DNA of 64,000 nucleotides from JOPF136 sp035541255 (lineage in GTDB: Bacteria; Acidobacteriota; Terriglobia; Acidiferrales; UBA7541), in NCBI GenBank assembly GCA_035541255.1, contig DATKNR010000030.1:7014-71013 (forward strand), written 5' to 3'. The notes under the pieces are model-generated. The model was not told the DNA's origin and made no database searches. It saw nothing but the letters and a program-made list of their open reading frames with translations. The position numbers and the translations under genes were made by a program. Numbering within the stretch: the stretch's first letter is position 1; every line of letters starts with the position of its first letter. Shown piece by piece: positions 9,340 to 19,552 of the stretch.

Positions 9340-12300
9340 TTACTTCTTCTCTTCTTCAGCGGGGGCGATCGGTGGAATGTGCGCCTTGTCGATCTCCGCG
9401 TTGAGCGCCGCCAGGTCTTTTTCCTTGATCTCCCGCCAGGCCGCCAGCTGGACGTTCAAGCGGTCGAGCAAAGTCTTGTACACGACCTCGCTCTGTGCTG
9501 TCGGGGCGGTATCCGCGCTCTCCACGGTTTCGCGAACGGCCATGAGCTGATCGGCCGTCTGGATCGGATAGTTCAGCGGGTCTTCGTTGCTCTTCGATTT
9601 CGGCTGGATAATCTTTTCTTCCACGCCGCTCATCTTCTTTTCCAGGGCTTTGGCCGCATCCACGATGGACTTGTGGTTTTCGTCGGAGCCCAGCCGCTTT
9701 TCGAGCGCGGTGAGCTGGGCGCGGACGCTGCGGATCTGGTTCACGGCTTCGTGGCCCTCGCTCACGCTTGCCGCAATCTTACTGGCGAGTTCGAACTGCT
9801 TTTCGAAGTCGGCCTGAGAAGTGCTCACCCGCGGGTCTTTGCGGAGTTCCACGGGGGCGGAATACGTCTTTCCCGCCACGGTGAGCTTGACCTGATACGT
9901 CCCCGGTGCGACCGTCGCGCCCACCGGGCGCCCGCCCCAGGAGACAGCGCCGGGCACTCTGGCCGGCGGTTCGGTCCGCAGGTCCCATACGAAGCGGTTC
10001 ACGCCTTTTTCGGTGGCCAGTGTGTCGCCGGCGCCGCCCAACTGCGGGAACTCCTGCTCCTCTTCGGCGGCGTGCTCCTTCTTGCTGGAGAATTTGCGGA
10101 CCAGTTTTCCCTGCGCGTTGTAAAACTCCAGAGTGACGGCGTCTTTCGGCTTGTCCTTCAGGGAGTAGAAGACCACCACACCGGAGGGCGGATTGAAGCC
10201 CACGGGCACGCCGGTAACGATAAAGAATCCGGGACCCGGGAGGCGGTACGCCGTGGACGGCTGGAACAGATGCGCTTCCTCCTCCTGCGTGGCAGCGGTC
10301 ATCTGGCGGAGCGGCGAAATGTCGTCGAGCGACCAGAAGGACCGGCCGTGGGTGGCGACGATGAGCGCGTCGTCTTTGATCACCAGATCATGAATCGGTG
10401 TCTCCGGCAGGTTCAGCCGCAGGGATTGCCAGTGTGCGCCATCATCGAACGAGACGTAGGCTCCCGTTTCAGTCCCCGCAAACAGCAGACCCGCGCGCTT
10501 GGGGTCTTCCCGGACGGCGTGGACATAGGCCGTGTCTGGAATTCCGTTGGTCAGCTTGGTCCATGTCTTGCCGAAATCGGAGGTCTTGAAGATATAGGGA
10601 CGAAAGTCGTCAAGTCTGTGCCGGTCGATGGCGACGTATGCCGTACCGGCCGAGCGCGGTGAGGGTTCAATCAGGCTCACTGTGCTCCAGTCGCCGAAGT
10701 CCTTCGAGGTGACGTTGGTCCAGTGCTGCCCGCCATCGCGTGTCAGGTGCACGAGCCCGTCGTCCGAGCCGGCCCAGATTACGCCTTTCTCCACAGGAGA
10801 TTCCGCGATCGTAAACACCGTGTCGTAGTACTCCACGCTGGTGTTGTCCTGCGTGAGGGGACCGCCGGAGGACTGTTGTTTGGATTTGTCGTTCCTCGTC
10901 AGGTCGGGACTGATCTGGGTCCAGCTCATTCCCCCGTCGGTGGTTTTGAAGACAGCCTCTCCTCCGAAATACAGTGCGCCAGGATCATTGGCCGACATCA
11001 TGATCGGCGCAGTCCACTGGAAACGATGCACCAAGTCCGCCGCGCCGGCGCCCATGGGATTCAGCGGCCAGGGGGAGATATCCTGCTCCTGGCTGTTCTT
11101 CTGATTGTAGCGGGTGATCAGGCCATCGTAAGAACCGGCGTACACGATATTCGAATCCTGCGGGTCCGGAACCACATAGCCGGATTCCCCCCCGCCGACG
11201 GCGTGCCAGGATGGCCGGTCAATGACTCCGGAGTCGGAGCGCGAGGCGATGCCGATGGTGGAGTTGTCCTGCTGCGCGCCGTAGATGTGATAGGGAAAGT
11301 CATTGTCCACGGCGACGTGATAAAACTGGGCAGTGGGCTGGTTGAGCTGCGTGGACCAGGACTTCCCACCGTCGGAAGAGATCGTAGCTCCCCCGTCGTT
11401 TCCGTTGATCATCCGCTTCGGATTGGTCGGATCGATCCACAGCCCGTGATTATCGCCGTGAGGGGCGCGCACAAAGCTGAATGACTTGCCACCGTCGACC
11501 GACCGGTAGATCGCCGTATTCAGGACGTACAGAGTGTCCGCGTTCGCCGGATCGGCAAAGATGTGATGGAAATACCAGGCCCGCTGCGTGTAGCGGTGAT
11601 CACCATTCACCAGATGCCAGCTCTCGCCTGCATCATCGCTCCGGTAAATCCCGCCTTTCTGCGCTTCGATGATCGCGTAGACCCGGTTGCTGTCCGCGCC
11701 CGACACGGAGACGCCGATTCTTCCGAGAACTCCTTCGGGCAATCCGTGGCCTTCGAGGTGTTTCCAGGTGTCTCCGCCGTCGGCGGAGCGATACAGCCCG
11801 CTGCCGGGGCCACCACTGGTCATCCCCCAAGGGGTGCGATTTGCCTCCCAGAGCGCCGCGAACAGGATGTGCGAGTTGTGGGGATCAAAATCGAGATCGA
11901 TGGCTCCCGTCTTATTGTCCTTGTAAAGGATCCGCTGCCAAGTCTTGCCGCCGTCCGCGCTGCGGTAGACGCCCCGCATTTCGTTTGTGCCGTAAGCGTG
12001 GCCGAACGCCGCAACGTAGACCAGATTCGGATCGGTCGGGCTGACCAGGATTTTCGCGATGTGCCGCGAATCTTCCAGCCCGATGTGAGCCCACGTCTTT
12101 CCCCCGTCCACGCTGCGGTACATTCCGTCGCCAAAAGAAATGTTGCCGCGGACGCACGACTCGCCCGTGCCGACGTAAATCACGTTGGGGTCGGACGGCG
12201 CCACGGCTATGGCGCCAATCGACATGATGCCGGTCTTGTCCGTCAGCGGAGTCCAGGTTAATCCGCTATTCGTGGTCTTCCACACGCCGCCGGCAACGGC

Positions 12301-12507
12301 GCCGAAATAGTAAGTGCTGGGGTCGCCCACAACCCCGGTGACAGCGAGGACGCGCCCGCCACGAAACGGTCCGATCTGCCGCCATTCGATTCCTTTCATC
12401 GCCTGCTCATCGATGGTCTGTGCAGAGGCGCGTAGACCGTATGCCATCCATCCAACTGCCAGCATCATTGCGAGAATCAAAGCTTTGCGAGTAGCCCCGT
12501 GAGCCAT
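9340..12507 (-). CDS. Secreted VPS10/sortilin-like beta-propeller protein
   Basis: A 1055-residue protein with a signal peptide (about 1-29) and GGGGAGGAACTT before the ATG. The N-terminal 730 residues contain many BNR/Asp-box repeats (for example SVDGGKTWAHIG, SADGGKTWQRI, SDDAGESWHLV, TRDGGQHWTNV), the pattern of two VPS10/sortilin-like propellers. The C-terminal 300 residues hold a beta-rich region and a helical stretch around VRAQLTALEKRLGSDENHKS. Proteins of this type are common in Acidobacteriota and Bacteroidota and are often labelled glycosyl hydrolase or WD40/YVTN protein, but no catalytic residue can be identified here. A role in binding an extracellular ligand is only inference. 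Confidence 0.85.
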   Translation of the reverse strand: MAHGATRKALILAMMLAVGWMAYGLRASAQTIDEQAMKGIEWRQIGPFRGGRVLAVTGVVGDPSTYYFGAVAGGVWKTTNSGLTWTPLTDKTGIMSIGAIAVAPSDPNVIYVGTGESCVRGNISFGDGMYRSVDGGKTWAHIGLEDSRHIAKILVSPTDPNLVYVAAFGHAYGTNEMRGVYRSADGGKTWQRILYKDNKTGAIDLDFDPHNSHILFAALWEANRTPWGMTSGGPGSGLYRSADGGDTWKHLEGHGLPEGVLGRIGVSVSGADSNRVYAIIEAQKGGIYRSDDAGESWHLVNGDHRYTQRAWYFHHIFADPANADTLYVLNTAIYRSVDGGKSFSFVRAPHGDNHGLWIDPTNPKRMINGNDGGATISSDGGKSWSTQLNQPTAQFYHVAVDNDFPYHIYGAQQDNSTIGIASRSDSGVIDRPSWHAVGGGESGYVVPDPQDSNIVYAGSYDGLITRYNQKNSQEQDISPWPLNPMGAGAADLVHRFQWTAPIMMSANDPGALYFGGEAVFKTTDGGMSWTQISPDLTRNDKSKQQSSGGPLTQDNTSVEYYDTVFTIAESPVEKGVIWAGSDDGLVHLTRDGGQHWTNVTSKDFGDWSTVSLIEPSPRSAGTAYVAIDRHRLDDFRPYIFKTSDFGKTWTKLTNGIPDTAYVHAVREDPKRAGLLFAGTETGAYVSFDDGAHWQSLRLNLPETPIHDLVIKDDALIVATHGRSFWSLDDISPLRQMTAATQEEEAHLFQPSTAYRLPGPGFFIVTGVPVGFNPPSGVVVFYSLKDKPKDAVTLEFYNAQGKLVRKFSSKKEHAAEEEQEFPQLGGAGDTLATEKGVNRFVWDLRTEPPARVPGAVSWGGRPVGATVAPGTYQVKLTVAGKTYSAPVELRKDPRVSTSQADFEKQFELASKIAASVSEGHEAVNQIRSVRAQLTALEKRLGSDENHKSIVDAAKALEKKMSGVEEKIIQPKSKSNEDPLNYPIQTADQLMAVRETVESADTAPTAQSEVVYKTLLDRLNVQLAAWREIKEKDLAALNAEIDKAHIPPIAPAEEEKK

Positions 12508-12749
12508 AAGTTCCTCCCCCGTTGAAAATGCGGGCTGATTCTACTGCAGGAGCTAGTAGTTGTCGCATGCGAAGCGAAAATTCAGATTCTAATAGCCGGT
12601 TGATTTCAACCACTTCCGGCCCAAATGCACCGGAAAATGAGGATTTCGATCTCAGATGGCGCCTCGGGATGTGCGCAACAGATTGAAATATAAGGCCTTA
12701 ATGCATACGCCCGCGGGTGTATTTGGCCAGGGGCGTGCATCCATTCCAA

Positions 12750-15050
12750 ATGGACATGCGAAAACTGGACGGTCAATCCGGAAGGACCGCGCGGAGAGAA
12801 CAGGCACTCATTCTTTCTCTCGCGCTACTCGCTTCGTTGCTATTGGTTGCGCCCTCCACGCGAGCGCAATACCCGGATCAGCAAACCCAAGGCGATATCC
12901 AGGCGGGCCCGCAGGCTGCTGGTCAGACGCAGTCACAAGCCCAAGCCACAGGAGTTGCGCGCGTAAGTCTGGTGGAGGGGGCGGTTTCCACGCAGCGCGG
13001 AGATACAGGGGACTGGAATGCCGCCACAGTCAACACGCCGATCGTTCCGGGCGACCGCATTTCGACGGGTGACCGCTCGCGAGCCGAAGTTCAACTGGAC
13101 TATGGGAACATCATTCGCCTCGATGGAAACGCCGTAATCCGTGTCACCCAGCTGGACGAACAGCACATTCAGATCGAAATCGCACAGGGGCTGGTGAGCT
13201 ATACCTCGCTCCCCAGTTCATCTGCCGACGTCGAGCTGGATACGCCGAACCTGGCGGTGCATCCACAGCGAGATGGCGTGTACCGAGTTCAGGTAAACAC
13301 CGACGGTGAAACTCTGGTCACCGTGCGCCGCGGCCAGGCAGAGGCGGGAACCGCGGAAGGAAGCACCACGATTCATGCGGGTGAGCAGATTACGGTCCGT
13401 GGCGAGGCGAACGACGCCCAGTACCGGACCTCAGCCGCGCCGGTGCGGGATTCGTTCGACCAGTGGAGCGAGGATCGTGATCGGCTGCTCCAGAACGCGC
13501 AGAATTCGGAGCCCCTGAATCCCTACTACACCGGAGGTGCGGACCTTAATAATTCCGGAACCTGGCAGAATGTGCCCGACTACGGCGCGGTCTGGTCGCC
13601 TAACAATGTCCCACAGGATTGGGCTCCGTATCGGAACGGTTCCTGGGTTTGGGAGCCCTACTGGGGTTGGACGTGGGTCTCCTACGAGCCCTGGGGCTGG
13701 GCCCCGTATCACTACGGCCGCTGGTTCCTGTGGAATAGCTCGTGGGTGTGGTGGCCCGGCCCTGTTTATCGTTACTATCGCCCGCTCTGGGCCCCTGCGT
13801 ATGTGTCGTTTTTCGGATTCGGCTCGGGTGTAGGTTTCGGTTCATACGGCTGGATTCCGCTGGGCCCTGCGGATGGCTGCTATCCCTGGTGGGGTGGCTT
13901 CGGCGTGTCCTTCAGTTTCTACCACTATGGTGACTACAACCATTACCACGGGAGAGGGGGCTACATCGCGCCGCTGGCCGGGCCGCTGCACGGCCGCGTT
14001 CCCTACTCGAATGTGAACGGCTTGGAATCGAACGCGCGCCTTCGCGCCGGGATTACCAGCGTACCGAACTCGCGGTTTGGAAACGGCCGGGTGGTACCCG
14101 AACGGCGTACCTTTACTGGTGCTGAAATCCGTAATGCCCGCTTTGCCCACGGTGGATTGCCGGTGGTTCCAGGACGCAACAGTCTGAGCGCTACGGATCG
14201 CCCGGCCCGCCCCGGCTCGGTGCCGGGACGCAACCTCGATGCGCAGCGGTTCATGATGCATAACCGGCCAACGCAAACGCGGCATTCCTTTGCCAGCGAA
14301 TCGGCCCGAATCCAGGAGCAAGTCCGGCGCCAGGGGTCTTCCCTCGGAAATTCGCCCGGCCGCGAAGCGCCGCGCGGGAATCTCCGCACGGCCGAACCCA
14401 CAGGTTCGTCCTTTATCCGTCAGGAGTCCGGAGCGGCGGGCCGCACGCAGCAATATCCGTCGGGGGCAAACAACCAATTCCGCTCGTTCGCGGGCAGCCG
14501 CTCCGCATACGGAGGAGCGACAAATGCCTTCGCTGCTCCCGAAGGCGAGCGCTCGTCCGTGCAATCGCATCCTTCGCCAGCGCAGCAGCCTCGCGGAAAC
14601 GCATCTGAGAACGGCGGATGGCGTCATTTCTCTGCGCAAACCGGGCAGCCTGGATTCACCGGCAGCCGTGGGTCTCCTTACAGCTCGCAGTCGTTCCGGC
14701 CGACCCAGCGCAACCAAGGCCGGCCTCCGCTCGAGTTGCACAAGTCCATCGTGCAGGAGCGGGCGCCTGCTTACAGTACGCCGCGCGGGTCACCCTCTTA
14801 CGTGCCTCCCCGTTCTTTTGGCTCCGAGACTCGCCAACAGCAGCCTGCCTATCGCGCGCCCGAGCCGCCTCGCGGGTATTCGCAAGCCCCGCGCTCCGCG
14901 GAGCCTAACGGACCTCACGGTGAGTACGGTGGCGGCGGACACCGTGGCGGCGGTAACGGCGGAGGATCACGCGGCGGCGGTTCCCATGGAGGAGGCTCTC
15001 ACGGTGGCGGGTCCCATCCCTCCGGCGGACATCACTCCGGCCGGCCGTAG
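12750..15050 (+). CDS. Exported FecR/DUF6600 protein with Gly/His-rich tail
   Basis: ATG 12750 gives 766 residues; a second in-frame ATG is at 12756 and neither has a good RBS, so the start is uncertain. A signal peptide (LILSLALLASLLLVAPSTRA) is followed by a FecR-like domain (about 80-220). Next come aromatic repeats rich in W, Y and P (about 280-400, for example WAPYRNGSWVWEPYWGWTW), as in DUF6600 proteins. The second half is low-complexity, rich in R, S, P and Q, and the last 40 residues are dominated by Gly, His and Ser. The envelope location is well supported; the function is unknown. The tail could bind metal. Confidence 0.75.
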   Translation: MDMRKLDGQSGRTARREQALILSLALLASLLLVAPSTRAQYPDQQTQGDIQAGPQAAGQTQSQAQATGVARVSLVEGAVSTQRGDTGDWNAATVNTPIVPGDRISTGDRSRAEVQLDYGNIIRLDGNAVIRVTQLDEQHIQIEIAQGLVSYTSLPSSSADVELDTPNLAVHPQRDGVYRVQVNTDGETLVTVRRGQAEAGTAEGSTTIHAGEQITVRGEANDAQYRTSAAPVRDSFDQWSEDRDRLLQNAQNSEPLNPYYTGGADLNNSGTWQNVPDYGAVWSPNNVPQDWAPYRNGSWVWEPYWGWTWVSYEPWGWAPYHYGRWFLWNSSWVWWPGPVYRYYRPLWAPAYVSFFGFGSGVGFGSYGWIPLGPADGCYPWWGGFGVSFSFYHYGDYNHYHGRGGYIAPLAGPLHGRVPYSNVNGLESNARLRAGITSVPNSRFGNGRVVPERRTFTGAEIRNARFAHGGLPVVPGRNSLSATDRPARPGSVPGRNLDAQRFMMHNRPTQTRHSFASESARIQEQVRRQGSSLGNSPGREAPRGNLRTAEPTGSSFIRQESGAAGRTQQYPSGANNQFRSFAGSRSAYGGATNAFAAPEGERSSVQSHPSPAQQPRGNASENGGWRHFSAQTGQPGFTGSRGSPYSSQSFRPTQRNQGRPPLELHKSIVQERAPAYSTPRGSPSYVPPRSFGSETRQQQPAYRAPEPPRGYSQAPRSAEPNGPHGEYGGGGHRGGGNGGGSRGGGSHGGGSHGGGSHPSGGHHSGRP

Positions 15051-15145
15051 ATTCGTGCCTTAATTGCCGGGGACATGCCGACGCACTGGGGAAAATATCT
15101 GAGGATAAAGCCGAACTGCTGTGACGGATGTATGCGGAGCGCTTT

Positions 15146-15502
15146 CTAGTTGAAGGCGCCTTCTTTTTCGGCGGGAATTACGCGGACGTTCTGGACCCGA
15201 GTGGTAAGAACGCGGTTTCCGAATTCGAGGAACAGCCCGCGCGCCACAAGGACGTCATGTTTGATGGCGCTGCCGCCCCAAGTGCAACCATTGATGGTCA
15301 CACGGCAGGGGGAAACGCCGCGCCGGTCAAACCATCCGCCCCAGACCCAGTATTGGCCGTCGCCCAGGGCCCAGATGGTGTACCTGGAATTGCGGGTGGT
15401 GACCACGACCCGGTCGCCGCAACGCAGGTCAGCTTTCCGCACCTCATCCAGGGAGCGGGCGTGGTCTGCCAAGGCTTCCAGCGAGTAGGCTACGACTGAC
15501 AC
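15146..15502 (-). CDS. Small conserved-looking protein of unknown function
   Basis: A 118-residue protein starting at GTG 15502 with GGAGGAC upstream. The sequence is compositionally protein-like (DRVVVTTRNSRYTIWALGDG, YWVWGGWFDRRG, VTINGCTWGGS) and suggests a compact beta-rich fold. I believe similar short proteins occur in other Acidobacteriota but cannot name a family. There is no signal peptide or membrane segment. An overlapping open frame on the plus strand has no RBS and looks like a shadow. It is convergent with the FecR/DUF6600 gene. Confidence 0.6.
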   Translation of the reverse strand: MSVVAYSLEALADHARSLDEVRKADLRCGDRVVVTTRNSRYTIWALGDGQYWVWGGWFDRRGVSPCRVTINGCTWGGSAIKHDVLVARGLFLEFGNRVLTTRVQNVRVIPAEKEGAFN

Positions 15503-15605
15503 CTGTCCTCCACCCCCCTCGGCTCATCTTGCCCTGTTGCTACCTGCGTGTCAACGAGGTGCCGGACCCCAGTAGTGGAAATCCAACCGGGCACGAGTTT
15601 CGGAA

Positions 15606-15682
15606 TGGTAGGCCCGTGGGGACTCGAACCCCAGACCTCTACCGTGTCAAGGTAGCGCTCTAACCAACTGAGCTACGGGCCT
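15606..15682 (-). tRNA. tRNA-Val (GAC)
   Basis: A 77-nt cloverleaf on the minus strand. The acceptor AGGCCCG pairs with CGGGCCT, the D arm is GCTC/GAGC, the anticodon loop TTGACAC gives GAC (Val), and the T arm is TGGGG-TTCGAGT-CCCCA. The discriminator is A and the CCA end is genomically encoded. Confidence 0.95.
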
Positions 15683-15971
15683 GCACAACTTGCTTCATCC
15701 TAGCACAGGTCCCCCGGACGCTGCCCCGAGTCCCGGGCGCTCGAAATGCGACCAGGCAGACGCTTGTTGAGCTGTGTGTTTTGACAGTATTGGTGCAGCG
15801 GTCCTCGGCGATACGTTCTTGCCCTAAGGTAGAGCGGCTGCGCCCTGCGAGAGTCTCTTGATCTGATACGCTGTGTCGGCTCCTCCTTGATCCGGCTGGC
15901 TTTGTGTGCGGTGGTCCAACTGCTCGTCAAACTCCGCCGCGCAGACGGCCTCGCGAAGGCATCGTGACACC

Positions 15972-17165
15972 ATGGAAGACGTGATCCTGGTTCTGAACGC
16001 CGGTTCCTCAAGCATCAAGTTCTCGATGTTCGCCGAACACGCGGATCGGCTGGAGCTCAAGCTGCGCGGTCAGATCGAGGGAATTTACTCCGCTCCCCGG
16101 TTCGTGGCCAAGGACGGGGAGGGGCTCGAAATAGGAGCGCACGAATGGCGGGAAGGCACTCATCTCGGCCACGAAGGCGCCATCAGCTATCTCACGGAAT
16201 TTCTTCGCGGGTTCCGCGGAGAAAATCGTCTGGTTGCTGTGGGCCACCGTGTGGTGCACGGTGGAGTGGAATTCTCGCAGCCGACACTGGTCACTCCGGA
16301 TGTGTACCGCAAACTTGAGAAACTGATTCCGCTGGCACCGCTGCACCAGCCGCACAACCTGCAGCCGATCCGAATCGTCGCCGAGCGCACACCGCAGTTG
16401 CCACAGGTAGCGTGCTTCGACACCGCGTTCCATCGCACCCAGGCGGAAGTGGCGCAGGCGTTTGCGCTGCCGCCCGAGATTACCGAGCGAGGCGTGCGGC
16501 GCTACGGATTCCATGGCCTATCCTACGAATACATTGCCGGTGTGCTGCCGAAGTTCGAGCCCAAAGCGGCGGCCGGCCGCGTGGTGGTGGCTCATCTTGG
16601 CAACGGCGCCAGCATGTGCGCCGTTCGCGCGGGCAAGAGCGTGGCCAGCACCATGGGGTTTACGGCGCTGGACGGCCTGCCGATGGGCACGCGCTGCGGT
16701 GCGCTGGATCCCGGTGTGATGCTCTATCTGATGGATGAAATGAAGATGGACGCGCGCACGATCGAAAAGCTGATTTACAACCAGTCCGGGCTTCTTGGCG
16801 TGTCGGGAGTTTCCAGCGACATGCGCGCGCTGCTCGAGAGCACGGATGCGCGCGCGCGCATGGCCGTCGATCTCTTCCTCTACCGCATCGGGCGCGAACT
16901 GGGTTCGCTCGCGGCCGCGCTCGGCGGACTCGATGCGCTCGTGTTTACGGCAGGAATCGGCGAGCATTCCGCGGTGGTTCGCGAACGCGTGTGCCGGGAT
17001 GCGGGCTGGCTAGGAATACAGCTCGATCCGCCAGCGAATCATGCGGGCGGGCCGCGCATCAGCGTGGAGTCGAGCCCCGTCTCGGTCTGGACAATTCCCA
17101 CGAATGAAGAACTTATGATCGCCCGCCACGCCCGGCGTCTTATCGGCGCCGCTGGCGATTCCTAG
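15972..17165 (+). CDS. ackA: Acetate kinase
   Basis: A 397-residue protein beginning EDVILVLNAGSSSIKFSMF, the phosphate-binding ASKHA motif of acetate kinases. Further family motifs are VGHRVVHGG, FDTAFH, RRYGFHGLSYEY, HLGNGASM and FTAGIGEHS. It interconverts acetate plus ATP and acetyl phosphate plus ADP. No phosphotransacetylase or phosphoketolase gene is adjacent, so the direction of use cannot be read from context. The ATG at 15972 was chosen by homology of the N-terminus; the RBS is weak. A long upstream extension of the open frame looks non-coding. Confidence 0.95.
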   Translation: MEDVILVLNAGSSSIKFSMFAEHADRLELKLRGQIEGIYSAPRFVAKDGEGLEIGAHEWREGTHLGHEGAISYLTEFLRGFRGENRLVAVGHRVVHGGVEFSQPTLVTPDVYRKLEKLIPLAPLHQPHNLQPIRIVAERTPQLPQVACFDTAFHRTQAEVAQAFALPPEITERGVRRYGFHGLSYEYIAGVLPKFEPKAAAGRVVVAHLGNGASMCAVRAGKSVASTMGFTALDGLPMGTRCGALDPGVMLYLMDEMKMDARTIEKLIYNQSGLLGVSGVSSDMRALLESTDARARMAVDLFLYRIGRELGSLAAALGGLDALVFTAGIGEHSAVVRERVCRDAGWLGIQLDPPANHAGGPRISVESSPVSVWTIPTNEELMIARHARRLIGAAGDS

Positions 17166-17230
17166 CGCCTCCACCTTACGGATTGCAACCGGCGCGACAA
17201 TTTGCTCCGGCTCTCCGTCTGTCCGTTCCG

Positions 17231-19363
17231 TTAATGCGCGGGGCCGGCGAGATGCCGGTCGAAGAAATCCGCCGCGGCATGATAAGCCCGAAGCCAGCTG
17301 ATGTGCCGCAGGAAGCCGTGGATCTCGTCCGGGAGAATCAGTTCCTCGGCCTCCACCCCCTGTTTTCTGAGCGCCTCCATCATCAACACACTCTCGTGGA
17401 ACGGGACATTGCGATCGTCGTCGCCCTGAATCAGCAGAACAGGCGACCGCCACGTCTTCATCGACGAAATCGGGGAGGATTCGACCGCCAGCCGCGCCGC
17501 TTCCGGATTCGCGTCCGGATCGTAGGCGGGCACAAAGTGGTGAATCACGTTGTTCCAGTTGTGCACCCCGTGCAGGTCGACGCCTGCGGCAAACAAATCT
17601 GACGCGCGCGCCAGCCCCATCGCCGTCAGATATCCTCCATAGGAGCCGCCCCACAGTCCGATGCGCTTTCCGTCCACGTCCGGCCGGCTGCGCAGGTAGA
17701 GGCCCGCTCCCATCACGTCGTTGAATTCGCTCGCCCCGGTCGCTCCGTAATTCAGCGCCTCGCGGAATTCCATCCCGTAGCCGATCCCGCTGCGGTAGTT
17801 CACCGACAGGACGATGTAGCCGCGGCTGGCCAGATACTGGTTCATGGCATAGGCGTTGTTGTAGTAGTCCATGTAATGCCAGCCGAGCAGCATCTGCCGC
17901 CGGGAACCGCCGTGGAAGAAGATCAACGCCGGCCGGCCTTCGCCCGGCTTCAATCCCGCGGGCAGAAAAAGCTGGCCGTGAATTGCCATTCCATCCGAGG
18001 CTGAAAAAATCACCTGCTGGGGCTCCACAAGCAGGGCCGCCGGAAAGTCGGCGGGAATCGTTTGCGGCGCCAAATCGCGCGCCTCGCTGTCCGGCGGGAT
18101 TACCGCGGCCCGCGCCGGCCGGCGAGCGTCGGAGTGAAGCATCACAATGGTTTTTCCGTCACTCGCGACTGCCGGATTCCACTCCAAGCCCGTTCCGCTC
18201 GTCACTGCCGACGGGCTCCCGCCATCCGCGCTCACGCGCCACAGATGGCGACGGTCTATGTCGCCCTGGTTGGACGAGTACACAATCTCGCGTCCGCCAG
18301 GCGCGGTGGTGACATATTCCACCTCGAATTCTCCAGGGGTGAGGAGTCTGGCATCGCCGCCATTCACCGACACGGAGTACAGATGCGTCCACCCGTCGCG
18401 CTCCCAGGGAAACACGATGCGATCTCCCGCGCACCACATCAGCTCGTTTTCCGTCACCGCTCCCCGGAAAACGCTTCCGCGCCCTTCCGCCGCACGCCAG
18501 ATCTGCGTGCCGCGGCCGGTCGTCGCGTCGGCCACCCGGATGGACCACGGCTGGCCCTCGCGCTTCGGTCCAAACACGAACGCAACCGTCGAGGCGGGAA
18601 TCCGCAGGAATGCGATCCTCTTTCCATCCGGCGACCAGACAGGTTCCGAGTCACGGTCCACGCTCGGGTCCAGGTAGGTGATTGATTTGTCCGAGAAGGC
18701 GTATACGGCGATGAAATTGTGGTCGCCGCGCGTGCTCACAAACGCCAGCCGGGATCCATCCGGGGACCACCGTAGCGTGTCCGCTTTGCCTTTCATGTGG
18801 ATCAATTGCTCGGGCTTCTGGGTTCCATCGAGCGTCGCGGTCCACACCTGACCTTCTTTCAAGTAGGCCACCACGTTTCCACGCGGGGAAATCTCACCGG
18901 CCGTGCCCTCCGCCACCTTTTTCGGCTCCGCTGTGCCAGAGGCGGGAATCATCCAAATGGCGTGCTCCGGCCCCGCGGGATTGCTTGAGGGATTGGGATC
19001 CGAGCCCCTGGTTTCCAGGTCGGCACCGCGCGTGTAAATCAGGAAGTTTGCATCTGGACTCCACCGCACTTCGCCGATGTCCACCCCATCGTCCTCTTTG
19101 TACGGCGTGGCCTGGTGCGCCACGTAGCCTCCCGTGGCCGATGCGCCGGCTGCGGGTTCCGCGATCCAGATGTTGCGCACTCCGCTGGCGTTCTGCAGCC
19201 AGGCTACGCGATTCGCGGCCGGAGCGGCTACCACCTCGGAAGGGAACGGTGCGCTCATCACCTGCTCGAGCGTAAAGGGCCCTTTGGACTGCGCGGCGAC
19301 TAGAACGGCAATAGAACAGCAGGCGAGCAGCACCGGCGAGACGTACCTGCGAGGAAGATTCAC
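17231..19363 (-). CDS. Secreted S9 family prolyl oligopeptidase-like peptidase
   Basis: A 710-residue protein starting at GTG 19363 with GGAGGAACT upstream. A signal peptide (VLLACCSIAVLVAAQ) is followed by a WD40/beta-propeller region with PD40-type repeats (SPDGSRLAFVS, SPDGKRIAFLR). The C-terminal alpha/beta hydrolase carries the catalytic triad motifs GGSYGG (Ser574), a GDDDRNVP segment for the Asp, and DEIHGF for the His. This is the DPP4/acylaminoacyl-peptidase layout. It probably degrades exported or environmental peptides in the periplasm. It is divergent from argR. Confidence 0.9.
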   Translation of the reverse strand: MNLPRRYVSPVLLACCSIAVLVAAQSKGPFTLEQVMSAPFPSEVVAAPAANRVAWLQNASGVRNIWIAEPAAGASATGGYVAHQATPYKEDDGVDIGEVRWSPDANFLIYTRGADLETRGSDPNPSSNPAGPEHAIWMIPASGTAEPKKVAEGTAGEISPRGNVVAYLKEGQVWTATLDGTQKPEQLIHMKGKADTLRWSPDGSRLAFVSTRGDHNFIAVYAFSDKSITYLDPSVDRDSEPVWSPDGKRIAFLRIPASTVAFVFGPKREGQPWSIRVADATTGRGTQIWRAAEGRGSVFRGAVTENELMWCAGDRIVFPWERDGWTHLYSVSVNGGDARLLTPGEFEVEYVTTAPGGREIVYSSNQGDIDRRHLWRVSADGGSPSAVTSGTGLEWNPAVASDGKTIVMLHSDARRPARAAVIPPDSEARDLAPQTIPADFPAALLVEPQQVIFSASDGMAIHGQLFLPAGLKPGEGRPALIFFHGGSRRQMLLGWHYMDYYNNAYAMNQYLASRGYIVLSVNYRSGIGYGMEFREALNYGATGASEFNDVMGAGLYLRSRPDVDGKRIGLWGGSYGGYLTAMGLARASDLFAAGVDLHGVHNWNNVIHHFVPAYDPDANPEAARLAVESSPISSMKTWRSPVLLIQGDDDRNVPFHESVLMMEALRKQGVEAEELILPDEIHGFLRHISWLRAYHAAADFFDRHLAGPAH

Positions 19364-19500
19364 GGCGAGTTCCTCCGATAATGAGAATTGGCGCGACCCG
19401 CGGCGCGGGACGCGGACGAATCATACGCCCATCCGAAGCAGGACGAAACCGACGGGGAGGGAGGAAGGTGGGCGCTGCGGCGACAGCGCCAATTTATTTC

Positions 19501-19529
19501 TTGACATCACTTTCGTATGTTTATACATT
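19501..19529 (+). promoter_or_regulatory. Sigma70-type promoter of the arginine operon
   Basis: A perfect -35 TTGACA (19501-19506), a 17-nt spacer and TACATT (19524-19529, four of six matches to the -10 consensus). Transcription would begin near 19536, about 17 nt before the argR GTG. It sits in the most AT-rich part of the argR upstream region. Confidence 0.65.
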
Positions 19530-19531
19530 CG
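19514..19531 (+). promoter_or_regulatory. Possible ARG box overlapping the -10 region
   Basis: The core ATGTTTATACAT (19517-19528) is an AT-rich imperfect palindrome resembling the centre of known ARG boxes (TGAATWWWWATTCA). It overlaps the -10 of the operon promoter, where ArgR binding would block transcription. A half-site-like TGCATAAAAT follows at 19534-19543. The match is partial, so this is a proposal. Confidence 0.4.
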
Positions 19532-19552
19532 ATTGCATAAAATAGAGTTCGT

